A model generated the notes under the pieces. It made no database searches, was not told where the DNA came from, and worked only from the letters and a program-made list of their open reading frames with translations. From NCBI RefSeq assembly GCF_040712315.1, contig NC_134015.1, forward strand, positions 24,491,614 through 24,555,613: a DNA stretch of 64,000 bases, written 5' to 3'. Below are positions 1 through 10,639 of this stretch, one piece after another. How positions within the stretch are numbered: the first letter of the stretch is position 1; every line of letters starts with the position of its first letter. The stretch is from Castanea sativa (lineage: Eukaryota > Streptophyta > Magnoliopsida > Fagales > Fagaceae). A program made the translations under genes and the position numbers.

Positions 1-407
1 CCACGACGCTTTGGCGACACTCCAACACTGAGGCGCTTTAGCGACGCTTCACACTTGCGACGCTTCAGCTTCCATCTCCCTCTCAGCTTCTCCCATTTCA
101 TTTCTTTCATTCTTTGCTACTATATTTTCCCACCTCCCTGCTCCTAGATCATTCTCTATAGGTATATTTATGAACAAAATTGTCAATTTCATCTGGGTTT
201 ATTCTTTGTTTGGTTACTAAGATATATATATATATATATTTTTTTTTTTTGGAATTAAATGAGACCCTTTTGCTTTGAATTTAATTTAACTTTTTGGGTC
301 ATCTCAAGATTGGGTTTTTTATTTCCTTTTCTTTTTTATTTTCTTTTTTGGGTTTTTGTCATTTATTTTTTATTTTCTTTTCTGGGTTTCTTTTTTGGGT
401 TTTGTAG
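1..407. other. Non-coding flank with GCGACGCTT-like repeats
   Basis: No gene is recognised here. The first 68 bases carry several imperfect copies of a GCGACGCTT/GGCGCTTTAGCGACG motif. A pyrimidine-rich stretch follows and ends in a long T-rich tract closing with TTTTGTAG at 400-407, which looks like the 3' end of an intron. The T-rich tract probably belongs to the intron before the S13-like exon at 408. The GC motif is loosely reminiscent of the GCGACGAAA motif in the CACTA 3' subterminal region, but the match is too weak to assign. Confidence 0.4.
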
Positions 408-487
408 GTGGAGGAGAACATATACAAATTTGCCAAGAAGGGTTTGTCACCGGAAGCAAGATCCTCCGTGTTCTCAAGGCTCATGGT
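408..487 (+). pseudogene. RPS13: 40S ribosomal protein S13 (uS15) exon remnant, internally deleted
   Basis: The translation from 408 reads VEENIYKFAKKGL, and a second frame from 446 reads VTGSKILRVLKAHG. Both are adjacent hallmark segments of the small-subunit ribosomal protein S13 (uS15 family), which binds 18S rRNA in the cytosolic 40S subunit. In an intact protein about 20 residues separate them. Here the two are fused at GTTTGTCACC (442-451), and the second part is out of frame with the first. The exon is preceded by an intron-like acceptor (TTTTGTAG) and followed by a donor-like GTGTGTG, so it is a DNA-level copy and not a processed cDNA. No first exon starting MGRMHS is visible upstream. 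It cannot make S13. It could be a gene fragment captured by a transposon or a decayed duplicate. Confidence 0.75.
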
Positions 488-1199
488 GTGTGTTTTTTTT
501 CCTTCTATTTTTGATGTAATATTTGAGTTGTGTTTAGATTCTGAGAAATTTTCATTTGGTTTAGGTGAGAAATTTGATTGAGAAATGATAGATAGGTAGT
601 TGTCATTGTGAATAAGAGGAGAAATTATATGGGTTCTGAGAAAAAAATTGTTTGCTATGATGCTTCTGTTAGAATTCTGAGAAAATTCTGTTTGGTTTAG
701 AAGAGAAAATGTAGTGTGACACCATTAGGTACTGTGATAATGTACAGTAGGATGAAAGAAACAGAATTCCGATTATAGTATTTAAGCAATTGAGTAGCTG
801 AACACCAAAGAGAAGTTATCGTTAGGGACTCAATTTTGTTATGTCTTCTAGTTATAACGTTATTTATTTATTATTATTTTTTATTTCTCTTTGTTTTATG
901 GTTTAGTTAGTTATTTTAGATTATTTTTTGTGCTCCTCAATTTTCAATTTTGTTTCTCTTTTTGCAAGAAAGCATTTCAACAGTGAGTGTCCCTTTGGCA
1001 AACACTAGTGATTTGTCACTCCTGGCCTGGTGCCTTCGCTTCTTCTTTTTATTATGATAGGATCATTTTCAAGACTGAAGTATTTATAAATTTAACTTTT
1101 CTTTTGCAGGCTAAATACACATTGTTTTGAATCACTTTGGATTTTTTCTGAAAATTGTAAGCTTAGCTTGAGCAAAGTAAGTAAATTTTAGTTAAAAAC
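488..1199. other. AT-rich non-coding stretch
   Basis: No open frame of any family is seen. The first part looks like intron sequence following the S13-like exon. Two similar phrases around 540-560 and 675-695 (TTCTGAGAAA-type) hint at a local duplication. Confidence 0.4.
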
Positions 1200-2658
1200 T
1201 TATAAAACTCTATACTTATGATGTCGGAAATTGGATTTGTGGTGGTATGTTGTGTTGGAGCAAGCGGGTGGCTTGCATGGTGTTATAAGGTGGTTTAAAT
1301 ACATATTGGGAGTGTTTTTTCAATTCTTGCAAATGTGAATGAGTATTGTTAATTAGATGTGATGAATATTACTTTATTAGATTTCAATACTTGTAAACTC
1401 TATACTTGTGATGTTGGAAATTGGATTTGTGGTGGGTTTTTGTGTTGGAGCAAGCGGGTGGCTTGTATGGTGTTATAAGGTGGTTTAAATTCATATTGGA
1501 AGTATTTTTAGTTTCTTGCAAATGTGAATGGAATTTTTGACTAGATATGATGAATAGTACTTTAATTGATTTCAATACTTGTAAACACTTTATACTTGTG
1601 ATGTTTGTGAATGGTTTTGTGGTGGGTTGTTGTGTTGGAGCAAGCGGATGGCTTGTAGGGTGTTATAAGGTGGTTTAAATTCATATTGGGAGTGTTTTTA
1701 GTTTCTTGCAAATGTGAATGAGTATTGTTAATTAGATGTGATGAATAATACTTTAATTGATTTCAATACTTGTAAACACTCTATACTTGTGATGTTGGAA
1801 ATTGGATTTGTGGTGGGTTTTTGTGTTGGAGCAAGTGGGTGGCTTGCATAGTGTTATAAGGTGGTTTAAATTCATATTGGGAGTGTTTTTAGTTTCTCGC
1901 AAATGTGAATGGAATTTGTTGATTAGATGTGATGAATAGTACTTTAATTAATTTCAATACTTGTAAACACTCTATACTTGTGATGTTTGTGAATGGTTTT
2001 GTGGTGAGTTGTTGTGTTGGAGCAAGCGGGTGGCTTGTAAGGTGTTATAAGGTGGTTTAAATTCATATTGGGAGTGTTTTTAGTTTCTTGCAAATGTGAA
2101 TGAGTATTGTTAATTAGATGTGATGAATAATACTTTAATTGATTTCAATACTTGTAAACACTCTATACTTGTGATGTTGGAAATTGGATTTGTGGTGGGT
2201 TTTTGTGTTGGAGCAAGTGGGTGGCTTGCATAGTGTTATAAGGTGGTTTAAATTCATATTGGGAGTGTTTTTAGTTTCTCGCAAATGTGAATGGAATTTG
2301 TTGATTAGATGTGATGAATAGTACTTTAATTAATTTCAATACTTGTAAAAACTCTATACTTGTGATGTTTATGATTGGTTTGTGGTGGGTTGTTATGTTG
2401 GAGCAAGCGGGTGGCTTGCATGGTGTTATAAGGTGGTTTAAATTCATATTGGGAGTGTTTTTAGTTTCTTGCAAATGTGAATAGAATTTTTTGATTAGAT
2501 GTGATGAATAGTACTTTAATTGATTTCAATACTGGTAAACACTCTATACTTGTGATGTTTGTGATTGGTTTTGTGGTGGATTGTTGTGTTGGAGCAAGCG
2601 GGTGGCTTGCATGGTGTTATAAGGTGGTTTAAATTCATATTGGGAGTGTTTTTAGTTT
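1200..2658. repeat. 191-bp tandem repeat array, part 1 (about eight units)
   Basis: The phrase CTCTATACTTGTGATG or a close variant recurs at 1208, 1399, 1588, 1779, 1970, 2161, 2352 and 2542, a spacing of 189-191 bases. Each unit also has GTTGGAGCAAGCGGGTGGC and GTGTTATAAGGTGG blocks. Two unit types occur: A (TTGGAAATTGGATTTG) and B (TTTGTGAATGG or TTTGTGATTGG). Units 3-6 alternate B-A-B-A, and units 4 and 6 share the same private changes, so a 382-bp dimer was duplicated recently. The last unit is split by the MULE at 2659. Short ORFs on the minus strand here are only repeats of the same frame and are not genes. Confidence 0.92.
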
Positions 2659-2898
2659 GGCGTAAATGCACTTTTAGTTCATACATTTTGACCCGATTTC
2701 TATTTTGGTCTCTACATTTTATTTTTACCACTTTTAGTCCCTAAACCAATTAACGCGTGACATTTAAGTCCTTACCGTCACCCAACTAACAGAAAATGCT
2801 GACGTGACTGACGGCACAGCAAAATAATAATTAAAAAAAATCTATTTTGGCATTAAAAAATTACCACGTCAACATTTAAATTAATTTTAATTAAATAA
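2659..2898 (+). repeat. Left terminal inverted repeat of the H1 Pack-MULE
   Basis: It pairs with 3922-4159 in inverted orientation over roughly 235 bases. Shared blocks include ACTTTTAGTCCCTA, GACATTTAAGTCCT, AACTAACAGAAAATGCTGACG and the TTTAAATTAATTT inner end. The two arms differ at scattered positions, so the insertion is not brand new. Confidence 0.9.
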
Positions 2899-2914
2899 AA
2901 AAAATTAAAAACAA

Positions 2915-3235
2915 AAAATTGAACATGAACATCAACAACAACAAACCCAGAATCAAGAACACGAACATCAAACCCAGAATCAAAAACATGAACATCAAAG
3001 AACATGAACATGAACAACAACAAAATAGATCAGACCGAACCACACCCAAACCAACAAACCCGGAATCAAGAACATGAACATCAAAAACAACAAAATAGAT
3101 CAAACCGAACCACACCCAAACCAACAACAACAAACTACACCCAAACCAACAAAAAACCCACACCGATCAGACCAACAACAACAACAAACCCACACCGATC
3201 AGACCAACAACAACAACAAACCCTGCAATCCCAAC
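2915..3235. repeat. CAACAA/AACATGAACATC low-complexity tandem repeat
   Basis: Imperfect repeats of ACATGAACATCAA, CCAGAATCAAGAA, CACACCCAAACCAACAA and CACACCGATCAGACCAACAACAA fill this stretch. Open frames across it on both strands come from the repeat and are not evidence of genes. Confidence 0.8.
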
Positions 3236-3852
3236 CAATGAACCCAGTCGAACCTTGCACCCACCAACAAGCTCCCTTCCATCGAGACGGAACCGGACCC
3301 TAACTTCACGCTCGACGGAGCTTTCTTCTTTGCTGCCGGAGACTTCATGCTCTTTGGCTTTGGTGCTTTGTTTGCCGGTGCCGCCTTCTTCGACGAAGTT
3401 GTTCTCGTTGAAGTCCTCGCCACCTTTGCATTTGGCTTTGCAACTGGTTTTGCCTTTGCTGCAACCTTCGTCTTTGGCTTTGGCTTTGGCTTCACAGCCA
3501 CGGACTTCGCCTTAGGCTTCACAGATGCTACGGCTTTTGCCTTTGGCTTTGGCTTGGTTGAAACTTTCTTTGCCTTGGGAGCCACTTTGGTTGCCTTCGG
3601 CTTTGCAACGGACTTAGGCTTTGCCAGAGCAGAAACGGTTGAGGACTTCTTCATCGGAGCGGCAGGAGCGAGCTTGAACAAGTTTTTCACCTTGACGAGC
3701 TTTCTAGAGGTGACGAGTTTCTTCAAATGGAAGAGCAAAAGCTTGTGGAAACTTGTAGGCAAGTGCTTGTGCTTTTCCTCGAAGTATTTCGTGATCGCGT
3801 ACTGGCTTGAACCTGTCTTCTCCTTTAGAGACACAATTGCCTCCGTAATCAT
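3199..3852 (-). pseudogene. Captured linker histone H1, exon 2, with open chimeric tail
   Basis: On the minus strand, from the methionine codon at 3852, the product reads MITEAIVSLKEKTGSSQYA and continues as the rest of the H15 (globular winged-helix) domain to about residue 62. A lysine/alanine/proline-rich tail of KPKAK-type repeats follows, typical of plant linker histones that bind nucleosomal linker DNA. The exon is directly preceded by TTTTTTGCAG (3862-3853), the intron acceptor that in plant H1 genes sits inside the globular domain. The first exon (N-tail and first helix) is absent. The frame stays open through the tail, then runs into unrelated sequence (about 3300 downward) and stops at 3199-3201. 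An in-frame ATG at 3876 lies in former intron. It is captured inside the MULE and probably not functional. Confidence 0.85.
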
Positions 3853-3921
3853 CTGCAAAAAACCAAAATCAAACACATAAAAAATCAGTTTCAGATCTGA
3901 AAATTTTGAAAAAGAAACAGT

Positions 3922-4159
3922 TTTTTTTAATTAAATTAATTTAAACCCTGATGTGGCAATTTTTTAACGCCAAAATAGATTTTTTAATTATTATTTTATT
4001 GTGTTGTCAGCCACGTCAGCATTTTCTGTTAGTTGGGTGATGCTAAGGACTTAAATGTCACGCATTAATTAGTTTAGGGACTAAAAGTGGTAAAAATAAA
4101 ATGTAGGGACCAAAATAGAAATCGAATCAAAATGTAGGGACTAAAAGTGCATTTACACC
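3922..4159 (-). repeat. Right terminal inverted repeat of the H1 Pack-MULE
   Basis: It is the inverted partner of 2659-2898 and ends GTGCATTTACACC, immediately followed by the second TTTTAGTTT target-site copy (4160-4168). Confidence 0.9.
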
Positions 4160-4545
4160 TTTTAGTTTCTTGCAAATGTGAATGAAATTTGTTGATTAGA
4201 TGTGATGAGTAATACTTTAGTTGATTTCAATACTTGTAAACACTCCATACTTTTGATGTTTGTGATTGGTTTTGTGGTGGGTTGTTGTGTTGGAGCAAGT
4301 GGGTGGCTTGCATGGTGTTATAAGGTGGGTTATACTAATATTGTGAGTGTTTTTTATTTCTTGCAAATGTTAATGAATATTGTTGATTAGATGTGATGAA
4401 TAGTATTTTATTTAATTTAAATACTTATACTTTTGAAGTTTGTGACTGGTTTTGTGGGGGGTTGTTGTGTTGGAGTAAGCTGGTGGCTTGCATGGTGTTA
4501 TAAGGTGGTTTAAACTAATATTGAGAGTGTTTAAGTATTAATATA
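4160..4545. repeat. 191-bp tandem repeat array, part 2
   Basis: The array resumes after the MULE target duplication with CTTGCAAATGTGAATG, completes the split unit, and continues with two more B-type units (anchors near 4243 and 4430). The last one is more diverged (TGGGGGGTTGTTGTG, GTAAGCTGGTGGC). Similarity fades near 4540. Confidence 0.88.
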
Positions 4546-4599
4546 GACTTATGCATTCATGAATGAGATAGAACTTTATCTAAGTAGCTTATAGACTTA
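4546..4599. other. Short unique spacer ending in the TTA target site
   Basis: About 50 bases lie between the array and the Harbinger element. TTA at 4597-4599 is the left target-site copy; its partner is 10788-10790. Confidence 0.7.
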
Positions 4600-4755
4600 C
4601 GCTCTGTTTGTTTCAATGTAAAATATTTTCAAAAAAATATTTTTCAATTTTACAGTGTTTGTTTTACAGTAAAATATTTAGTCAAAAGTAAAATATTTTC
4701 AGTCAACTAAATCATCGTAGACAAATTTATGTAAAATATTTTACACTTAAAATTT
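4600..4755 (+). repeat. Left terminal/subterminal repeats of Harbinger-1
   Basis: The TIR CGCTCTGTTTGTTTC is followed by at least five GTAAAATATTT or AAATATTTTAC palindromic motifs up to 4755. Their mirror image occupies 10640-10787. Repeated subterminal motifs of this kind are the expected landing sites for the element's own DNA-binding proteins, but that role is inferred. Confidence 0.85.
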
Positions 4756-4991
4756 TGGGAAAACATTTTACATTTGCTCAGTATTTCACACCCCGATACT
4801 TATCACTCCCGCACTTTTGCGCTAAAACTCTCTCTCGTATATATCTCCAAAAAAATCCAGCCCCTCTCAGATTTCTCTCCAAAAAACCCAGCCGCCTTCA
4901 GTCCCCTCTCTCGCCAATCTCCAGCTCCAAGGTACAACGCACCACCGACCAGCTCTAGCTTCCGCCGGCGCCGCCCATCGTCAGCAAAACC
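4756..4991 (+). promoter_or_regulatory. Possible 5' UTR exon of the Harbinger transposase
   Basis: This is a CT-rich, CCAGCTCC/CCGCC-containing stretch unlike its AT-rich surroundings. It ends AGCAAAACCAG followed by GTACTTTTTT, a plausible intron donor. The next plausible acceptor is TGTTATGTAG just before the transposase ATG at 6972. I infer a leader exon and a long 5' UTR intron; there is no transcript evidence. Confidence 0.4.
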
Positions 4992-6971
4992 AGGTACTTT
5001 TTTGCCTTTTTAGTTCAGATTTCTCCTTTTCTTTTCGTTTTTCATCATCTCTAACCCTTCTCTGGTTTGTACGTTTTTCTGGTTTTTCTTTGATTTTGGT
5101 TGCTAACAGAGCAGTAATCTCTGGTTTTTCTCTGGTTTTTCTTTTAAAAACGAAACCAAATCTCTGGTTTTTCTTTGATTTTGTACGTTTTTCTGGTAAG
5201 GGCTTTCACTAACTTCCATTGTAACCACTGTTATGTTGTATAGTCTAGCAAGCCTGAATAAATTAGGATATTTATCCCTCTAAGTTTCATTGCTACTCCA
5301 ATGATCGTTTCAAATAAAAAAAGAAAGAAAAAGAAAAAGAAAAAGAAAAAGAAAAAAAAAGTGCCATCACCCACTTCTATAGGGTAAAAGAAGCGAGTGC
5401 CATATTCCTTTCTAGTTTTTACCACATAAGGCCCCAACCATTTGTTAAGTAAAAATCACGAGTTTTTTTTTTAATGCCCAAACCCTTGTTTCGGATTGGA
5501 GTAGGCGCTGTTTGGGCCAGTTTACCAACTGGAATTTATGCTCTTCAACAATGGGCAATTCTTGTGTGTAGAGGTGTATGGTGGATGGACTAATCGAAGT
5601 GTGGAGTTCATCCCTCTAAGAAACCAAATTTGGAGTTCATCCCTCTAAGAAAAAGAAAATGTCTTACTAGGATCAACAAGGTTAATAATATCCAATCCAT
5701 AAAGTCATTTTTGTGTAAAATTTTAAAGTTTAAAACACTTGAAATTTTTGTATTTTATAGAGGAGATAGTTATGGATCTTTGATAATTTTGATATTTTAC
5801 AAGCATGTCAAGTATAAGAAGATAATGTAATTCAACATGGATTTCTCAAAAAACACTTTCAAATGAAATTTTTTTTTAAGGAGTATAACATAGACAAAAT
5901 TATAGTTATAACTTGAAATCTAAATCTTTAGAAAAATATATTTATTTGTAGATGAGTATATACATAATTTTAAATTTGATTGGTACCATATGCCTGTCTA
6001 CAATTTTTGTATATACAAGTATAATATATTCAAAGGTTTTACAAAATTATGGGGGCATGACCCCTGTCTCCATGTGACTCCCCCGTACACTCTTGTCCAA
6101 GATGTTAGTTGGTTCTCAACAAAAGCCATTGAATGGACCAATGGTACAAGGTACATCATGTTGAAGTTTAAACAAAAACCCATTTTGACCTTTTTTTTGT
6201 TTTTCTTGCTTTCAAAGAAGACTTACCAGGAAAACGAAGAAGAAAAAGTTACCACATTTATATTTTAATAACAACAACATACCGGCTTCATGAAGATGTC
6301 CTTCTCAAAAAATAAAAATAAAAATCCTGTGAATAACAACAAATCATCTTCATGAAGATGTCCTTATCCAAAAAAAAAAAAAATCTAGATTTAATGCATT
6401 TGACATTGAGTTAATGAAGTATAATATCTAGTTTTCCAACCAAAAAAAAAAAAAAAACAGATGATATGAATAGAAGTGAAATCGTACCCATTTTGTGCTT
6501 TGTGTGTTTCTGTTATTGGAGTGCTAAGAATGTGATTTATAGAAATGGAAGTGCTAAGGAACATTTGTGCTTTGTGTGTTTCTGCATTAGTAGCTATCTG
6601 ATCTGACAGGGTGGTTTATATGGATTGTATGTTTAAGAACAAACCAGGTTGCATATATTTATGGAATGTTTCATACTTAAGTCTGATATATTTTTTCTTT
6701 GTGTGTGTGTCTACTTCTTTTTGCATATTTGCTTTGTGTGCCAAGCCCTTGTTTTAGTAATTGATATGGGTATTAAAATATGTAGCTGTAGCAATGGTGC
6801 GAGTGGGTGTTTTGAATGATGCTCTTAACAGCATGTACATATTCAATTTCGTATGGTATTTGGTTACTACCTCTGCTTTTTGGTTGTGTGGTTGGCTTTT
6901 TCTATTTTGTTTTAGTTTTGTGTGGCTAAACAAAAGTTAAAAGAGCCCATTATCTTGGTTTTGTTATGTAG
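4992..6971. other. Non-coding 5' region of Harbinger-1 (possible UTR intron)
   Basis: No gene is recognised over about 2 kb. It contains a (GAAAAA)n-like purine tract at 5313-5360, a CTCTGGTTTTTCT motif repeated around 5055-5180, a duplicated GTGGAGTTCATCCCTCTAAGAAA phrase at 5600-5648 (given here in part as GGAGTTCATCCCTCTAAGAA), and a duplicated CTTCATGAAGATGTCCTT phrase at 6287 and 6349. Confidence 0.45.
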
Positions 6972-8306
6972 ATGGATAACCAAAAAATTCAAGCAGCAGT
7001 TCTTGCCACAATTGCATCTGTCCTTGCTGTGGGAGCTATAATATTAGAAGATATTAGGTCTAGGAGATTTATAATTAGGCAACCTCGTGTGAACCGGGAT
7101 TATGAAAGAGAAGGTTTTATAAGTGATATTCTTCATCGAGGTGACGCACGTTGCAGTTTTATGATAAGAATGAGACTTGTAGCTTTCTATGAATTATGTA
7201 GAATTCTTGTTGAGAGAAACTTGGTACGTGAGACTATCTACATGCCTGTTACAGAGCAGGTGTTGATGTTTTTGCATATTATTGGCCATAATGTTAGGTT
7301 TCGAGTCGTTGCTGCCAGGTTCCATAGATCGATTGAGACAACTTACCGATATTTTAAAATTGTCCTTAAAGCAGTTTTGCAGTTATATAGGCATGTTGTT
7401 AGATTATCTGAGAACTCTACACCCCCAGAGATAAGGAATAGTAGAAGGTTTTATCCTTATTTTAAGGTAAATTTTCAAATTTTGTTTATTGTTTTTTTAT
7501 TTGTTAGGTGATTTTTGAAATGAACATTACTTAATATTGGTCATCATTAGGATTGTGTGGGAGCAATTGATGGAACTCATGTTCGTGCATCTGTTCCAAT
7601 TGAAATCCAAGGAAGGTTTCGTGGTCGAAAGGGGGGGACAACACAAAATGTGTTAGCTGCAATTTCATTTGACTTAAGATTCACCTATATGTTAGCTGGT
7701 TGGGAAGGCAGTGCTCATGATTCGCGTATTTTAAATGATGCACTTAGTAGACCAAGGGGACTTACAATACCAGAAGGTATTATATAGATAACTAGCATTT
7801 ATATTTGGTTTTATGCTAGAATTTTTTATAAAAAAATTGATTAATAATTTGTAGGTAAATATTATCTTGGTGATGCTGGTTATAGAAACAGGCCTGGAAT
7901 CTTGTCTCCTTATCGAAGTGTTCGATATCATTTGAAAGAGTTTAGTGATCATCCACCTGAAAATGCAAAAGAATTATTCAACCTTCGTCATTCTTCGTTG
8001 CGAACAACCATTGAGCGAGGGTTTGGAGTTATAAAAAAATGTTTTCGTGTCTTGGACGCAGAACCATTTTGCTCTTTTAATACACAAGTGGATGTTGTTT
8101 TAGCATGTGGTGTTATTCACAATCACATCATGGGCGTTGATCCTAATGACCCAATTATGCAAGCTGAAACATGTGAGACAGAGTCTAGTGATCGAGTCCA
8201 ACCTAGCCGACGCGAAGCATTAGTGGAAAGTAGAGAATGGAATAATAAGAGGGATGAGATATGTCAAGCAATGTGGGCTGACTACATAATTAGGAGGCAT
8301 GCATAA
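6972..8306 (+). CDS. PIF/Harbinger DDE transposase (HARBI1-like nuclease), three exons
   Basis: Join 6972-7466, 7551-7776, 7855-8306 (phase 0, then phase 1 introns with GT and AG borders). This gives about 390 residues with no internal stop. It catalyses cut-and-paste excision and TTA-targeted insertion of the element in the nucleus. The N-terminal part, with FYELCRILVER and FLHIIGHNVRFR, is the usual helical region. The DDE_Tnp_4 catalytic core supplies its acids in AIDGTHV (exon 2 start), GWEGSAHDSR (late exon 2) and IERGFGVIKK (exon 3). The start is the first ATG after the acceptor TTATGTAG. Length and all three acids match an active-type enzyme. It is followed 340 bases later by the MYB-like partner gene in the same direction. 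Confidence 0.93.
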
Positions 8307-8643
8307 ATTTATTCAATCTAAGCTGTTTGGACTTATTTGTTGATGATGTTTGACAGCATTCTATGATTACGTGTTGTCAACTTAAATTGGCTTTGTATTT
8401 GGTTGCTAACAGAGCATAAGTGGATATCTTGTACACTTTTTAAAATGCAATAATTGAATATTTTTGTGGGATACAGTTAAAATTGTTATTTGGTTCCTCA
8501 AGTTCAAGTCAACATGGCTTTGCATTGTTTTTGGATGATGAATTTTTTGTTCCATAGTTTCAGGTTTTATTTTTGTAATAATGTTTTATATTGTTATTAT
8601 CATAATGGTTGTGATTCATTAGATTGTCCTTTTGGCTATAGCT

Positions 8644-9609
8644 ATGTCCAAGAACAAGGGGAAAGAACTAGGATCTCAACTTAGGTGGACACAACCAATG
8701 TGTGACATGCTATTTAAAATGTTGGTTGTTGAGGCTGAACAAGGCAACAAGCCCTCAAACAAATATAAGCCTCAATCCCTTGACAAAGTGGCAAAAGAAA
8801 TTGGTGTGAAGTTTAATGTAGAGTGTTATGCATCACATGTGCATAACCATCTTCGTTCGGTTAGAAAAGAGTGGAAACTCATTCAAGACATTCGAAAAAA
8901 AAGTGGATTTGGTTGGGATGATAATTTGAAAATGATCACATGTGACAAGCAAACTTATGATGCTGAAGTGCTGGTATGAAATTTATATAAATGAGCTTCT
9001 TCTTTTTTGAGGATCAATAATGATTTATGCATTTATTATATTAAATCATCCAATTTATTGACATTGTCATATTTCTTTGAACAGGCTCATCCTCCTCATG
9101 CGCCATATTTAAATAAAAAAATTGAACAGTATGATGAGATGGCTATTGTTGTTGGTAAGGACATGGCAACTGGTGGCTTTTCAAAGCAATGGAGTGAACC
9201 TTCTCCATTGGTTGAAAATGAGACCCCACAGAATGACATCCAAAATCCAGAATTTGAAGGTGACTCTAATACATTGCCAAAAGATGCCCATGAAGCTTCC
9301 AATTGAACTTCATCTAAGGGAAGGAGCCATAGAAAGAGAACTTATGCAGCTATGAATGAAGATAGTCCTTTCAGTGAGATGACTGAACAACTCAAACAGA
9401 TTGTAGTAGCCGTTATAGCTCTGAGTCATGGCCCAGTTAATACAAATGAGCTTCATAAAATAGTGATGAATGTTGGCTTTGAAGAAGACATGCTTGATGA
9501 AGCTTTTGATCATTTGGTTAATGATGAAAAGGCAGGAAGGGCCTTTATGGCTAAAAATGATAGGATGAGAAAGCTTTGGTTGGAGAAATTTTTCAACAAA
9601 ACTTTATAA
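8644..9609 (+). pseudogene. Harbinger MYB/SANT-like partner protein, one nonsense codon
   Basis: Exons are 8644-8973 and 9085-9609, with a phase-0 GT-AG intron. The N-terminus reads LRWTQPMCDMLFKMLV, and SGFGWDDNLKMITCD lies near residue 100. This is the plant Myb/SANT-like DNA-binding domain (Myb_DNA-bind_3 type) found in the second ORF of PIF/Harbinger elements, where it binds subterminal DNA and carries the transposase into the nucleus. TGA at 9304-9306 interrupts the frame. Beyond it the same frame stays open with KGRSHRKRTYAAMNEDS and a C-terminal region to TAA at 9607-9609. The TGA is one transition from CGA. The upstream product alone (about 183 residues) keeps the DNA-binding domain, so partial function cannot be excluded. 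A start at 8632 is also possible. Confidence 0.85.
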
Positions 9610-10639
9610 CTCGAAGTTGCTGGATACGTTGTGTGAAATATGGTAGTGGTACCATGGTATTCTTTAGGTTATTAATAATTATGGAACAATTCCATATTTT
9701 GCAAGATTATGTGTTAATGTTAGCTATATTGTCATAGTCTTTGGGTTTTGTTATTGTAAGTGTGCTTATGGATGGTTATGCAACACTGATTGACATGTTT
9801 TGGAGTTATTATGGAATAATGTTATATTTTGGATTCATTAGGATTATGAATGTTATATTTTGTCCAGATATATTTTTGCAGGTTTTGGTGTATTGGTTTC
9901 TAAACTATTTTGCTGGTTCTTTCATTTTGTTAATTCACGGTATGCAGTTGGTTCTTTCTCCGTTGGCAAGGGTTAGAAAAAGAGAAAGCATGGTCACTGA
10001 TGTCTCAAATGTTTTATAGAATTTTTGGCTTCAATTCAGTACTGTGGACATGTTCCTTGACCCAAACGGACATTTTGCTACTAGAAGAAAGCAAAATGAT
10101 GTTTTGTACTGCTGAACTCCCTGTGTAGCTGCATTGGTCATGATTATTACAATAGGTGAACTCACTAGACATTTGCACGGGGCCAGAAACGTTGGGTGAC
10201 AACTGTGGTCACCTGCGTTTTCTTCTAAAGTGTCAAAGTATTATTACATTTTTTTTTTCTTCCTTTTTCTTTTGACATTTACATATTTCTTCAAGAAGTG
10301 TATTATATGTCAATGATTATTCCGAGCCATCAACCATGTCATAACGTGTTCTTGGCTAAGATCCAATGAGCTCTGGAATTTCGAATGGTCAAAGAGGTTA
10401 TACTATATATATGTAAATCCCTTTTGTTTGATACACGTTTTTCAAATGATGGGTGTACAAAGAATACTAGATTAGTGCCTTTGATCACTTATGTCTTGCT
10501 CTTTCTAAAATTGTAGACACCTGCGTTTTCTAAAATTCATAATTTTTGGAAAAATCATTTAGATATTGTACTTGTTTTAGCCATTGGTGATGTCTCAGTA
10601 CAATTTTAAATTTTTACCAGTTTTTTTTTTCTTTCCATT
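9610..10639. other. 3' non-coding region of Harbinger-1
   Basis: No gene or further motif is recognised between the MYB-like stop and the right subterminal repeats. Small open frames here are unsupported. Confidence 0.5.

Larger units (their letters stand above)
2659..4159. mobile_element. Pack-MULE carrying a histone H1 exon
   Basis: This 1501-bp element is bounded by long terminal inverted repeats (about 2659-2898 and 3922-4159) starting GGCGTAAATGCACTTTTAGT. A perfect 9-bp target duplication, TTTTAGTTT, lies at 2650-2658 and 4160-4168. Long TIRs with a 9-bp duplication are diagnostic of the Mutator superfamily. No transposase is encoded, so the element is non-autonomous. It interrupts unit 8 of the 191-bp array, whose sequence resumes at 4169. 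The interior holds a minus-strand histone H1 exon (to 3852) and a CAACAA-rich low-complexity stretch (about 2915-3235), which fits the Pack-MULE definition. Confidence 0.92.

Noticed and set aside
259..519. 86-codon ORF with a hydrophobic start
   Set aside because: It reads the T-rich intron tract and the S13 exon in the wrong frame.
1384..2731. Repeated minus-strand ORFs of 63-71 codons
   Set aside because: They are the same frame in successive 191-bp units, with no protein-like evolution.
3347..3880. Long plus-strand ORF (about 177 codons) rich in F, G and A
   Set aside because: It is the exact antisense of the histone H1 exon; the Lys/Pro/Ala codons of H1 read as Phe/Gly/Ala-type codons on the other strand.
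5231..5437. ORF with a phenylalanine run
   Set aside because: Translation of a purine tract on the opposite strand.
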